Positions 1 through 8,085 of a stretch of 43,464 bases of DNA are shown here, in pieces; within the stretch, counting starts at the first letter, position 1, and each line of letters opens with the position of its first letter. The stretch is from NCBI GenBank assembly GCA_031274715.1, contig JAISPT010000026.1:1-43464 (forward strand). The letters run 5' to 3'. This DNA comes from Azonexus sp. (GTDB lineage: Bacteria; Pseudomonadota; Gammaproteobacteria; Burkholderiales; Rhodocyclaceae). Below the pieces are notes generated by a model. It worked only from the letters and a program-made list of their open reading frames with translations, made no database searches and was not told where the DNA came from. A program made the translations under genes and the position numbers.

Positions 1-216
1 CCCGATCAGGCGATGCAGCGGCAGATGCAGGCCTACCTGGCGGCACTGGCGCTGCTCGTCGGCGCTGCCTGGCGGCCGCTGTGGCTGGCGCGGCCGGCCG
101 GCGCCATGCTGGCGGTGGCCGGTGGCTGGCTGTGGTGGAATCTGCTCAGCGCGGCTTGGCGCTACCGCCAGCAGGTGGCGCTGATGGCGGCGCACAAGGC
201 GGCCGGCGGGGCATGA
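1..216 (+). CDS. C-terminal part of a small membrane protein (5' end outside window)
   Basis: The frame is open to the first base of the window, so the gene probably begins upstream; the first internal ATG is at 13. The visible product of about 71 residues has two hydrophobic stretches (roughly residues 10-35 and 38-52 of the visible part) followed by a short basic tail, so it should be an inner-membrane protein. The stop codon overlaps the ATG of the next gene (ATGA at 213-216), which points to translational coupling with the SirB2-family gene. I do not recognise the family, and with only the end visible no function can be given. Confidence 0.5.
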   Translation, partial: PDQAMQRQMQAYLAALALLVGAAWRPLWLARPAGAMLAVAGGWLWWNLLSAAWRYRQQVALMAAHKAAGGA

Positions 217-590
217 GTTATCTGGCTCTCAAGCACCTGCACGTTACCTGCGTCGTACTCAGTGGCCTCGGCTTCTGCCTGCGCGGCTGGTGGATGGCCA
301 GCGGCTCGCCGTACTTGCAGGCGCGGCTGACCCGGGTGCTGCCGCATGTCGTCGATACGGTGCTGCTCGGCAGCGCGCTGACGCTGGCCTGGATGAGCGG
401 CCAGTATCCCTTCGTCCAGGGCTGGCTGACGGCCAAGGTGCTTGGCCTGCTGACCTATATCGGTTGTGGCGCGATGGCGCTGAAGCGGGCACCGAGCCGC
501 GCCGCCCGCCTGCGCTATTTGGTGCTGGCCTTGCTCGCTTATGCCTATATCGTTGGCGTTGCGCTGACCCGCAATCCTTTTTTGCTATAA
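213..590 (+). CDS. SirB2-family membrane protein
   Basis: The 125-residue product is almost wholly hydrophobic, with four predicted membrane spans and short loops. It opens with Y-L-A-L-K-H-L-H, has a His-Val-Val-Asp segment at the start of the second span and matches the pattern and size of the SirB2 family (invasion-gene-expression-up-regulator annotation, molecular role unproven). The ATG at 213 overlaps the preceding stop codon (ATGA), so the two genes are likely cotranscribed. An earlier in-frame ATG at 81 lies inside the upstream gene and is rejected. The family call is from recognised sequence pattern; the cellular role is unknown. Confidence 0.75.
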   Translation: MSYLALKHLHVTCVVLSGLGFCLRGWWMASGSPYLQARLTRVLPHVVDTVLLGSALTLAWMSGQYPFVQGWLTAKVLGLLTYIGCGAMALKRAPSRAARLRYLVLALLAYAYIVGVALTRNPFLL

Positions 591-670
591 GCGGTCGAAT
601 TTGCGATAACGGCGGACGGTGCCGGCAATCGCCGGGCCAGTTCGAAGCGGGAGAGAAGGGGAGAAAAAAG

Positions 671-723
671 AGAGGATGCGTTCCCGATGACGCTTGTCGC
701 GCGCTATCGGGAACGCATCCTCT
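671..723 (-). terminator. Rho-independent terminator of gdhA
   Basis: Perfect 18-bp inverted repeat (671-688 with 706-723) and a 17-nt loop. Read on the minus strand it is followed by a T-rich run (complement of the A-run at 664-669), so it is a canonical terminator for gdhA, which ends at 773. The plus side has no T-run, but the stem may also slow transcription arriving from the convergent SirB2 gene. Confidence 0.8.
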
Positions 724-772
724 ATCGGCTGCCGGGCGGAGGGTGTGCCCGGTGGGTTCTGCCTCTGACCTT

Positions 773-2122
773 TTAGATGATGCCCTGGGCTTGCATGGCC
801 TCGGCGACCTTGACGAAGCCGGCGATGTTGGCACCGTCCACATAGCTGACCTTGCCGTCGGCGCCACGGCCGTAACGCAGGCAGGCCTCGTGGATGTTGC
901 ACATGATTTGGTGCAGGCGGGCATCGACTTCTTCGCGTGACCAGGACAGGCGCATCGCGTTCTGGCTCATTTCCAGGCCCGAGGTGGCGACACCGCCAGC
1001 GTTGCTGGCCTTGCCCGGGGCGTAGAGCACGCCATTGGCGGTAAACACCTTCACCGCTTCGGCCGTGGACGGCATGTTGGCACCTTCGGCGACGCAGATG
1101 ACACCGTTGTTGACCAGGGCCTTGGCGTCCTCGCCGTCGAGTTCGTTCTGGGTGGCGCAGGGCAAGGCGATGTCTACCGGCACCTGCCACGGACGGGCAC
1201 CGGGCAGGAAGCGGGCGCCAACGCGTTCGGCATAGTCACTGACACGGCCGTAATGCGTATTCTTGACGTCCATCAGCACGGCCAGCTTTTCCGGCGTGAA
1301 ACCGTCCTCGTCGACCACGGTGCCGCTCGAGTCGGACACGGTGACGACGCGGGCGCCCAGGGTCATGGCTTTCTCGACGGCGTATTGGGCGACATTGCCG
1401 GCGCCCGAGACGCTGACCCGCTGGCCTTCGAAGCCGCGGCCGGATTGCTTGAGCATCTGCTCGGCGAAATAGACGGTACCGTAGCCGGTCGCTTCCGGAC
1501 GGATCAGCGAACCGCCGAAGCTCAGACCCTTGCCGGTGAACACGCAATCGGCGCGGTTGGAGAGCTTCTTCATCATGCCGGCCATGAAGCCGACCTCACG
1601 GCCGCCGACGCCGATGTCGCCGGCCGGCACGTCAGTGTCGCTGCCAATGTGGCGGAACAGTTCACTGATGAAGGCTTGGCAGAAACGCATTACTTCGCCT
1701 GGGCTGCGGCCCTTCGGATCGAAGTCGGAACCGCCCTTGCCGCCGCCCATCGGCAGCGTGGTCAGGGCATTCTTGAAGGTCTGCTCAAAGGCCAGGAACT
1801 TAAGGATCGACAGGTTGACCGAGGAATGGAAGCGGATGCCGCCTTTGTAAGGACCGATGGCCGAGGAGTGTTGGATGCGGTAGCCGCGGTTAACTTGCAC
1901 CTTGCCTTGGTCGTCAATCCAGGAGACACGGAACATGATGATGCGCTCCGGTTCGACCAGGCGGTCAAGCAGGCCGTGTTCGGCGTATTTCGGGTGCTGT
2001 TTGATGAACGGCCACAGGCTTTCGATGACTTCGGTGACGGCCTGCAAAAACTCGGGCTGTCCCGGATTCCGCGCAGCAACATGGTTGGTGAATTCTTCGA
2101 AAGACGTATAACGCAAGATCAC
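773..2122 (-). CDS. gdhA: NADP-type glutamate dehydrogenase
   Basis: Glutamate dehydrogenase joins 2-oxoglutarate and ammonium using NAD(P)H in the cytoplasm. The product (449 residues from GTG, 447 from TTG, against 447 in E. coli GdhA) carries the substrate-site motif PMGGGKGGSDFDPKG at about 124-138 with the catalytic lysine at 129, the K-x-G-IRFH region near 93-99, and a nucleotide-binding GxGNVA segment near 241-246. The open frame starts with GTG at 2122, but the GGGAG Shine-Dalgarno sequence lies only about 2 nt from it and 8 nt from the TTG at 2116, so initiation at the TTG is more likely. It lies 69 nt downstream of rnk on the same strand and ends in a strong terminator at 671-723. 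The hexameric bacterial/NADP type is inferred from length and similarity to E. coli GdhA. Confidence 0.97.
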   Translation of the reverse strand: MILRYTSFEEFTNHVAARNPGQPEFLQAVTEVIESLWPFIKQHPKYAEHGLLDRLVEPERIIMFRVSWIDDQGKVQVNRGYRIQHSSAIGPYKGGIRFHSSVNLSILKFLAFEQTFKNALTTLPMGGGKGGSDFDPKGRSPGEVMRFCQAFISELFRHIGSDTDVPAGDIGVGGREVGFMAGMMKKLSNRADCVFTGKGLSFGGSLIRPEATGYGTVYFAEQMLKQSGRGFEGQRVSVSGAGNVAQYAVEKAMTLGARVVTVSDSSGTVVDEDGFTPEKLAVLMDVKNTHYGRVSDYAERVGARFLPGARPWQVPVDIALPCATQNELDGEDAKALVNNGVICVAEGANMPSTAEAVKVFTANGVLYAPGKASNAGGVATSGLEMSQNAMRLSWSREEVDARLHQIMCNIHEACLRYGRGADGKVSYVDGANIAGFVKVAEAMQAQGII

Positions 2123-2191
2123 AGCTCCCTGATAATGTAGGTATGAAAATAGGTTGGATGGTGTGCGGGACGTGCCGCCGGGGGCGCAGCC

Positions 2192-2557
2192 TTAGGTGGC
2201 GGCCGGCTGGATGACCTCGACGACGGTCAAGCGGCGGCTGTTGCCGCCGGGAAAGTCCCAGTCGATTTCCTGGCCGATGGTTAGGCCGATCAGGGCGGCG
2301 CCGACCGGGGCGAAGACCGAAACCTTACCCTGAGACGGATCGGCTTCTTCCGGGAAGACGATCTGCACCTCGCGGCTGTTGCCAGTCTCGACCTCGGCAT
2401 AGCGGACGCGTGACCCCATGGTCACAACGCCTTCTTGCATTGAATCACTGGGCACAACAATGGCGCGCTCAAGTTCGGCGCGCAAGTCAGGCGGCGGTTG
2501 AATTGCCATCAGACGGATAAAATCCGCATCGCTGATGATCAAGTTGGTCGGTTGCAT
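2192..2557 (-). CDS. rnk: Rnk / GreA-GreB C-terminal family protein (regulator of nucleoside diphosphate kinase)
   Basis: The 121-residue product has the Rnk layout: a short N-terminal helical part (residues 1-45) and a GreA/GreB-like C-terminal FKBP-fold domain (about 45-121). Diagnostic segments are VVTMGSRVRY near 44-53, VSVFAPVGAALIGLTIG near 79-95 and DWDFPGG near 100-106, which align by eye with E. coli Rnk. Rnk binds RNA polymerase and influences nucleotide-diphosphate metabolism, but lacks the coiled coil that lets GreA and GreB rescue backtracked polymerase. It is transcribed towards gdhA and divergently from the LysR gene. No strong ribosome-binding site is seen before the ATG. Confidence 0.85.
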   Translation of the reverse strand: MQPTNLIISDADFIRLMAIQPPPDLRAELERAIVVPSDSMQEGVVTMGSRVRYAEVETGNSREVQIVFPEEADPSQGKVSVFAPVGAALIGLTIGQEIDWDFPGGNSRRLTVVEVIQPAAT

Positions 2558-2579
2558 CGAAATCGTTTCTATATTGTGT

Positions 2580-2593
2580 GTTGGCTAGCCAAC
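2580..2593. promoter_or_regulatory. 14-bp perfect palindrome between rnk and the LysR gene
   Basis: GTTGGCTAGCCAAC is self-complementary and lies 23 bp upstream of rnk and about 93 bp upstream of the LysR gene, in the only AT-richer stretch of this divergent intergenic region. Position suits an operator, but no protein can be assigned. Confidence 0.3.
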
Positions 2594-2685
2594 AGGAGGC
2601 GCAAAATTCCCGACATCGTAGTCGACGGTGGACCTCTTGATAAGTTCGCGATTTTGAATAAGACTGTTTCTGTTTCGATAACAAT

Positions 2686-3702
2686 ATGATTGTCATGAAA
2701 AATATCGGCGACATGCTGTTGTTCGCTCAGGTGGTCAAGGCCCGGAGTTTTTCCGCTGCCGCTGCCCACCTCGGTATTTCCAAATCGCGGGTCAGCAAAT
2801 CGGTGGCCCGGCTGGAGACGGCGCTCGGCGTTCGCCTGCTGCAGCGTAGTACCCGGCGGCTCAATCTGACCGAGGTTGGTGAAGCCTATTTCGAGCATTG
2901 TGATCGCATCCTCAACGAACTGGCACTGGCCGACAACACCGTCGGCAGCCTGCGCCAGGAGCCGCGCGGCAAGCTGAAGTTCAGTGCGCCAGTAGCTTTC
3001 AGCACGTTGCACGTGGCGCCGGCGCTGCCCGATTTCATGGCCCAGTATCCCGATCTGATGGTGGACATGACGATCAGCGACCGCCTGGTCGACCTGGTCG
3101 AGGCAGGCTACGACCTGGCCTTGCGCATCGCCCCGGAGCCCAGTGGCCCCAACTTGGTCGCCCGGCGCTTAGCGCCGATCCACCGCAAAATCTGCGGCAG
3201 CCCGGCCTACCTGGCCCGGCGCGGCGTGCCGCAGGTGCCGGCCGACCTGATGGGCCACAATTGTCTCGACTACACCTGTATGAATACCGACGGATGTTGG
3301 CATCTGCATGGTCCGGCTGGCGAAGAGGTCATTCCGGTTAGCGGCAGCCTGAGCATCAACGACGACGAGGCGCTGTCGCAGGCTGTGCTCGGTGGCCTCG
3401 GACTGGCCCTGTTGCCGACCTTCATTGTTGGCAGCGAACTGCTGGCCGGGCGCTTGGTCGAAGTCCTGCCCAGTTACCTGCCGGTCGGCCGTTTCATCTA
3501 CGCTGTGCACTTGCCGGACCGGCATCTGCCGCTGAAGGTGCGGGTTTTCATCGAGTTCCTGCAGCAGCGCTTCGGCGATGATCCCTACTGGGACCGATCG
3601 CCGGCGCCGAGGGATGAGCGCTTGTGGCTGGGCCGCAGCGTTCGATCGAGAGAGGGACATGAGGCAGAGATTGCGCATGGGAGTGTGACGGAAAGCCCAT
3701 AG
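2686..3702 (+). CDS. LysR-family transcriptional regulator
   Basis: The 338-residue product has an N-terminal winged helix-turn-helix (about residues 5-65; FAQVVKARSFSAAAAHLGIS, then RVSKSVARLETALGVRLLQR) and a LysR substrate-binding domain (about 90-300), with a 35-residue polar tail beyond the usual end. It belongs to the CrgA/DsdC-like subgroup by the phrase RSTRRLNLTEVGEAYFEHCDRI. Two ATGs are possible, at 2686 and 2695; neither has a clear Shine-Dalgarno sequence, and the second fits the usual N-terminus better. It is divergent from rnk and may control itself or its neighbour through the 2580-2593 palindrome. The inducer is unknown. Confidence 0.9.
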   Translation: MIVMKNIGDMLLFAQVVKARSFSAAAAHLGISKSRVSKSVARLETALGVRLLQRSTRRLNLTEVGEAYFEHCDRILNELALADNTVGSLRQEPRGKLKFSAPVAFSTLHVAPALPDFMAQYPDLMVDMTISDRLVDLVEAGYDLALRIAPEPSGPNLVARRLAPIHRKICGSPAYLARRGVPQVPADLMGHNCLDYTCMNTDGCWHLHGPAGEEVIPVSGSLSINDDEALSQAVLGGLGLALLPTFIVGSELLAGRLVEVLPSYLPVGRFIYAVHLPDRHLPLKVRVFIEFLQQRFGDDPYWDRSPAPRDERLWLGRSVRSREGHEAEIAHGSVTESP

Positions 3703-3783
3703 GGATAACGCCTAAGTGCTTTCCCCATTATCGTCCCGGGGACGATTGGTTATAGTCGCCGCTGCCTTTACCTCTGTTCCACT

Positions 3784-5052
3784 ATGCTCAATTCCGCCGC
3801 CTCGGCGCCCGAACTGATTGCCACCGCACTGTTCGCGCTCGCCGTCCTGCATACCTTTTCGACCCGGTTCTTCGCCCATCTGGCCCATGTCCAGCCGCGC
3901 CACGCCGGTCTTTGGCACCTGCTGGCCGAGGTCGAGGTAGTGTTCGGTTTCTGGGCCTTCGTGCTGATTGCCGCAATGTTCCTGTTCTCGGGCAAGGAGG
4001 CGGCGGTCGGCTACCTGGAAAGCCGCAATTTCACCGAGCCGATGTTCGTGTTCGTGATCATGGTCATTGCCGCCAGCCGGCCGATTCTGCAGATGGTGAC
4101 GGCCAGTGTGCGCCTGCTGGCCACCATGATTCCGCTGCACGACGCGGTGGCGATGTTCTTTCTGTGCCTGTCGGTGATCCCGCTGCTTGGCTCGTTCATC
4201 ACCGAGCCGGCGGCGATGACGCTGGCCGCGCTGATGCTGCGCGACAGCTATTTCCGGCAGCAGTTGTCGAACCGCCTGAAGTACGCGGCGATCGGCATGC
4301 TGTTCGTCAATATTTCGATCGGCGGCGCGCTGACCAATTTCGCCGCACCGCCAGTGCTGATGGTCGCCAGTAAATGGCAGTGGGATTCCCTGTTCATGCT
4401 TTCCCAATTCGGCTGGAAGGCGGCCTTCGCAGTTTTCTTTAACGCCGCGGTGCTGACCTGGTTCTTCCGCCAGGAACTGCTGGCCAAGGGCCGACCGGAG
4501 GTTGCCGGGGAGCGTGCCGGGGTTCCCCGTAGCGTGGCCGGCATCCATCTCGTGTTCCTCGTTGGCGTCGTCGTCTTTGCCCACCATCCAGCGTTGTTCA
4601 TGGGCCTGTTCCTGTTCTTTCTTGGCTACACCGAGGCTTACAAGCAGTACCAGGATCGCTTGATTCTGCGCGAGGGACTGCTGGTTGCCTTCTTCCTGGC
4701 TGGCCTGGTGGTTTTGGGCGGCTTGCAGCAATGGTGGCTGCAAGCCACGCTGCTCGGCGTCGAGCCGGACGTGCTGTATTTCCTCGCCACGGCGCTGACC
4801 GCCATTACCGACAACGCTGCTCTGACCTATCTCGCATCGCTGGTCGAGGGCGTCTCGGCCGAGTTCAAGTACGCCATCGTTGCCGGCGCAATCACCGGCG
4901 GTGGCTTGACCATCATTGCCAATGCCCCCAATCCGGCCGGCGTGGCGATCCTGAAATCGAGCTTTGACGACGAGGCGGTTAATCCGCTCGGATTGTTCCT
5001 CGCCGCCTTGCCGCCGACAGGCGTCGCCATCTTTGCCTTCAAGGTCTTGTAA
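3784..5052 (+). CDS. Putative Na+/H+ antiporter-family membrane protein (PF07399 type)
   Basis: The 422-residue product has about eleven hydrophobic spans and two similar halves. Both halves hold a conserved block with Asn and small residues: IGGALTNFAAPPVLMVASKW near 180-200 and ITGGGLTIIANAPNPAGVAIL near 366-386. This inverted-half layout with paired NxxAPP-like motifs is typical of the ion-transporter superfamily, and the sequence matches what is annotated as putative Na+/H+ antiporter. Transport of sodium, protons or an organic anion has not been shown. It stands alone between the LysR gene and the convergent fnr gene. A long antisense frame covers the same span but lacks family features. 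Confidence 0.75.
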   Translation: MLNSAASAPELIATALFALAVLHTFSTRFFAHLAHVQPRHAGLWHLLAEVEVVFGFWAFVLIAAMFLFSGKEAAVGYLESRNFTEPMFVFVIMVIAASRPILQMVTASVRLLATMIPLHDAVAMFFLCLSVIPLLGSFITEPAAMTLAALMLRDSYFRQQLSNRLKYAAIGMLFVNISIGGALTNFAAPPVLMVASKWQWDSLFMLSQFGWKAAFAVFFNAAVLTWFFRQELLAKGRPEVAGERAGVPRSVAGIHLVFLVGVVVFAHHPALFMGLFLFFLGYTEAYKQYQDRLILREGLLVAFFLAGLVVLGGLQQWWLQATLLGVEPDVLYFLATALTAITDNAALTYLASLVEGVSAEFKYAIVAGAITGGGLTIIANAPNPAGVAILKSSFDDEAVNPLGLFLAALPPTGVAIFAFKVL

Positions 5053-5117
5053 GGGATGTGCTGGAGTCCTTTTTCCGGCCAAGCCAGGGTTTAGAACACC
5101 AGCCTGTCGGCGATGTC

Positions 5118-5861
5118 TTAGGCGCGGTGGTTCATCAGGGCCTTGAGGCCGTTGACGTCGAGAATGCGGATGTGTTTCTGCTGTACGGCGATATAGCCTT
5201 CTTCCTGGAAGCGCGAGAAGGCGCGCGACACGGTTTCCAGCTTGAGACCAAGGTAGGAGCCAATTTCCTCGCGCGTCATGCGCAAGTAGAACTCGGCGTG
5301 CGAGAAGCCGCGCGCCGTGAAGCGCTGCGACAGGTTGAGCAGGAAGGCGGCCAGCCGTTCCTCGGCGCGCATCGTACCCAGGAGCATCATGACGCCGTGG
5401 TCGCGGACGATCTCGCGGCTCATCACCTTGTGGAAATGGTGCTGCAGCGAGTGGATTTCACGCGACAGACTTTCCAGCCGGTTGAACGGGATCGAACAGA
5501 TCTCGCTGTCTTCGAGCGCGATGGCGTTACAGGTGTGGTGTTCGGTACAGATGCCGTCGAGGCCGAGCAGTTCGCCGGCCATCTGGAAGCCGGTGACTTG
5601 GTCGCGGCCGTCTTCGAGCAGCACGTCGGTCTTGAAAAAACCGCTACGGATGGCGTAGATGGCGTCGAAGGGCTCGCCGGCGCGATACAGATGATCGCCA
5701 CGCTTGATCCGGCGGCGGGTCGAGACGAGATCGTCCAGACGCTCCAGTTCTTCCAGGTTGAGCCCGTAGGGGAGGCACAGTTCGCGGAGATTGCAACTGG
5801 AACAGGCGGTCTTGATGACCGATAGCGTAATATCCTGATTCAATGGGAGTGTTTGGGCCAT
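5118..5861 (-). CDS. fnr: FNR-type oxygen-sensing regulator
   Basis: FNR holds a [4Fe-4S] cluster in the absence of oxygen, dimerises and activates anaerobic genes. Taking the ATG at 5861, the product has 247 residues with cysteines at 20, 23 and 29, the same numbers as in E. coli FNR, and a fourth cysteine at 111 after the HHT segment. A cyclic-nucleotide-type beta roll (about 35-150) is followed by a helix-turn-helix whose recognition helix reads ETVSRAFSRF, with the E-x-x-SR contact set. A TTG six bases upstream is a possible but poorer start. It is divergent from hemN, with a near-consensus FNR box between them, so autoregulation is likely. Confidence 0.93.
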   Translation of the reverse strand: MAQTLPLNQDITLSVIKTACSSCNLRELCLPYGLNLEELERLDDLVSTRRRIKRGDHLYRAGEPFDAIYAIRSGFFKTDVLLEDGRDQVTGFQMAGELLGLDGICTEHHTCNAIALEDSEICSIPFNRLESLSREIHSLQHHFHKVMSREIVRDHGVMMLLGTMRAEERLAAFLLNLSQRFTARGFSHAEFYLRMTREEIGSYLGLKLETVSRAFSRFQEEGYIAVQQKHIRILDVNGLKALMNHRA

Positions 5862-5878
5862 TGGCAACCTGCGTCGGA

Positions 5879-5892
5879 TTGATCCAAGTCAA
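5879..5892. promoter_or_regulatory. FNR box between fnr and hemN
   Basis: TTGATCCAAGTCAA matches the consensus TTGAT-N4-ATCAA at 9 of 10 defined positions. It lies 17 bp upstream of the fnr ATG and about 54 bp upstream of the hemN ATG, so it could activate hemN and repress or tune fnr. Confidence 0.7.
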
Positions 5893-5946
5893 CCGTGAAA
5901 GCGCACGGTCCGAACATAATTCCACCACCCGACAGTGATATCACCA

Positions 5947-7350
5947 ATGAATTTTTTCACAGAAAACCTCGTTTTCGATCCCCAGATCATTCGCCGTTTC
6001 GATGTTAACGGCCCACGCTACACTTCCTACCCGACCGCGGATCGCTTCGTCGAGGCATTCAATTCGGAGGCAGCCAAGCTGTGGCTTGGCAAACGCAACA
6101 TCGGCGGCATCAGCCGGCCGCTCTCATTATACTTTCACATCCCGTTCTGTAACACCATCTGCTATTACTGCGCCTGCAACAAGATCATTACCAAGGATCA
6201 CGGGCGCAGCGCCAAGTACCTGAAGTATCTCGGCAAGGAGCTGGCCCTGCAGAGCACCGCCCTGGAAGGGTGTGACGGTAAGCACGAGGTGATTCAGTTG
6301 CATTGGGGCGGCGGTACGCCAACCTTCCTGTCGCATGACGAGATGCGCCAGTTGATGGCCGAGACGCGCAAGCATTTCAAGTTGCTCGACGGCGGCGAAT
6401 ACTCGATCGAAGTCGATCCGCGCAAGGTCGATGCTGCGACCGTGGCGCTGCTCGGCGAACTGGGCTTCAACCGCATGAGCATCGGTGTTCAGGATTTCGA
6501 CGAGCGCGTGCAGGTGGCGGTCAACCGTATTCAGAGCGAGGCGGAAACTTTCGCTGTGATCGAGGCGGCGCGAGCGAATGGCTTCAAGTCGATTTCGGTC
6601 GATCTGATCTACGGTTTGCCGCACCAGACGGTGATGGGTTTCAACCGTACCCTGGAGCGGGTGCTGGCGATGGACCCGGAGCGTCTGTCGATCTACAACT
6701 ACGCCCACATGCCAGGCCTGTTCAAGCCGCAGCGCCGTATCGTCGAGAGCGATTTGCCGTCGGCCGATGCCAAGCTGCAGATTCTGGCCCTGGCCATCAA
6801 AAAGCTGACCGAGGCCGGCTACGTCTTCATCGGCATGGACCACTTCGCCAAGCCAGACGACGAACTGGCCGTGGCTCAGCGCCAGGGGCGCCTGCACCGC
6901 AATTTCCAGGGTTATTCGACCTATGCCGATTGCGACATGCTGTCCTTCGGCATTTCGTCGATCAGCAAGGTCGGGCCGACCTACAGCCAGAACGTCAAGA
7001 CTCTGGACGAGTACTATGATCGCCTCGACGCCCAGTTGCTGCCGGTGTTCCGCGGCATTGAGCTGACCGCCGACGACATCCTCCGGCGCGCCATTATCCA
7101 GGCTCTGATGTGCCATTTCGAGCTGTCCATTGAGAGTATCGAAAGCTCGCACCTGATCGATTTCCACAAGTACTTCGCTGCCGAGTTGGAGGATATGAAG
7201 GAAATGGCGCGGGCCGGCCTGCTCAAGATCGACCGCGAATGGATCACTGTCCTGCCACCGGGGCGCATGCTGGTACGCGTCATCTCGATGGTGTTCGACC
7301 GCTACTTGCGTGCCGATCGGCAGCGTACGCGTTATTCCAAAGTTATCTGA
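5947..7350 (+). CDS. hemN: Oxygen-independent coproporphyrinogen III oxidase
   Basis: HemN is a radical-SAM enzyme that decarboxylates two propionates of coproporphyrinogen III to give protoporphyrinogen IX when oxygen is absent. The 467-residue product has GPRYTSYPTA near 22-31, the cluster motif CNTICYYCAC near 70-79 (Cx3CxxC), WGGGTPTFL near 121-129 and the C-terminal HemN domain. Length fits the family (about 450-470). The frame can be extended to a GTG at 5935, but the ATG at 5947 gives the usual N-terminus; neither has a clear ribosome-binding site. The FNR box upstream and the divergent fnr gene suggest anaerobic induction. Confidence 0.95.
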   Translation: MNFFTENLVFDPQIIRRFDVNGPRYTSYPTADRFVEAFNSEAAKLWLGKRNIGGISRPLSLYFHIPFCNTICYYCACNKIITKDHGRSAKYLKYLGKELALQSTALEGCDGKHEVIQLHWGGGTPTFLSHDEMRQLMAETRKHFKLLDGGEYSIEVDPRKVDAATVALLGELGFNRMSIGVQDFDERVQVAVNRIQSEAETFAVIEAARANGFKSISVDLIYGLPHQTVMGFNRTLERVLAMDPERLSIYNYAHMPGLFKPQRRIVESDLPSADAKLQILALAIKKLTEAGYVFIGMDHFAKPDDELAVAQRQGRLHRNFQGYSTYADCDMLSFGISSISKVGPTYSQNVKTLDEYYDRLDAQLLPVFRGIELTADDILRRAIIQALMCHFELSIESIESSHLIDFHKYFAAELEDMKEMARAGLLKIDREWITVLPPGRMLVRVISMVFDRYLRADRQRTRYSKVI

Positions 7351-7412
7351 AGCCTGTGCGGGGCCAGACGGAGCGGGTTAGACTGACCGCTTTGCCTTGA
7401 TCCTGTTTCGTC

Positions 7413-8072
7413 ATGCCTGATTCCGGCTACTTGGCCCTGTTTCTGGTCGGCCTGCTCGGCGGCACGCATTGCGTCGGCATGTGCGGAGGTATCGTCGGCG
7501 CGCTGTCATTCGGCGCGCCGGGGCGCTGGCGCTTGCATCTGGCCTACAATATTGGGCGTATCACCTCGTATGCGGCGGCTGGTGCCGTGGTCGGCACGCT
7601 GGGGGCGGCCAGCCTCGGCTTCGATGGGCAGGTTCCGGTCCGTCTGGCGCTATACCTGCTGGCCAACCTGATGCTGGTCGCGCTCGGCCTCTATTTGCTC
7701 GGTGTTACTCGGGCTCTGGCATTTACCGAACGGGCCGGCCAACACCTGTGGCGTCGCCTGCAACCGCTGACCCGACGCTTTCTGCCGGCGCGGTCCGTGG
7801 CCCAGGCTTTTCCGCTCGGCCTGTTGTGGGGCTGGCTGCCTTGCGGCTTAGTCTATAGTGCCTTGGCCAGCGCGTTGACGGCCGGCTCGGCCGGACGCGG
7901 TGCGTTGTTGATGCTGGCCTTCGGCTTGGGTACCTTGCCTAATTTGCTATTGGCCGGGATGCTGTTATCCCGGCTCAACGAATTCGTCCGCCGGCCAGTG
8001 GTACGGATCCTGTCCGGCCTACTGGTCCTCGGCTTTGGGCTGTATGGGCTGTTTGCCTTGATGCGTCAATAG
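7413..8072 (+). CDS. TauE/SafE-like (DsbD_2 type) membrane protein next to the copper ATPase
   Basis: The 219-residue protein has six hydrophobic spans. It starts with the diagnostic GLLGGTHCVGMCGG motif near 14-27 and repeats a related motif, GLLWGWLPCGLVYSAL, near 133-148, so each half carries a Cys in a membrane helix. This pattern belongs to the family annotated as sulfite exporter TauE/SafE or CcoH-like/urease-accessory UreH-like proteins that often sits beside the Cu-ATPase CcoI in cytochrome cbb3 maturation clusters. Its stop is 13 nt from copA, so they are probably one transcript. A role in copper delivery or redox handling in the membrane is inferred from context only. Confidence 0.75.
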   Translation: MPDSGYLALFLVGLLGGTHCVGMCGGIVGALSFGAPGRWRLHLAYNIGRITSYAAAGAVVGTLGAASLGFDGQVPVRLALYLLANLMLVALGLYLLGVTRALAFTERAGQHLWRRLQPLTRRFLPARSVAQAFPLGLLWGWLPCGLVYSALASALTAGSAGRGALLMLAFGLGTLPNLLLAGMLLSRLNEFVRRPVVRILSGLLVLGFGLYGLFALMRQ

Positions 8073-8085
8073 GAGCGGTTTTGTC

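Noticed and set aside
3712..5082. 456-codon minus-strand frame opposite the antiporter gene
   Set aside because: The product is rich in Gln, His and Arg with no domain, while the plus strand encodes a clear membrane protein.
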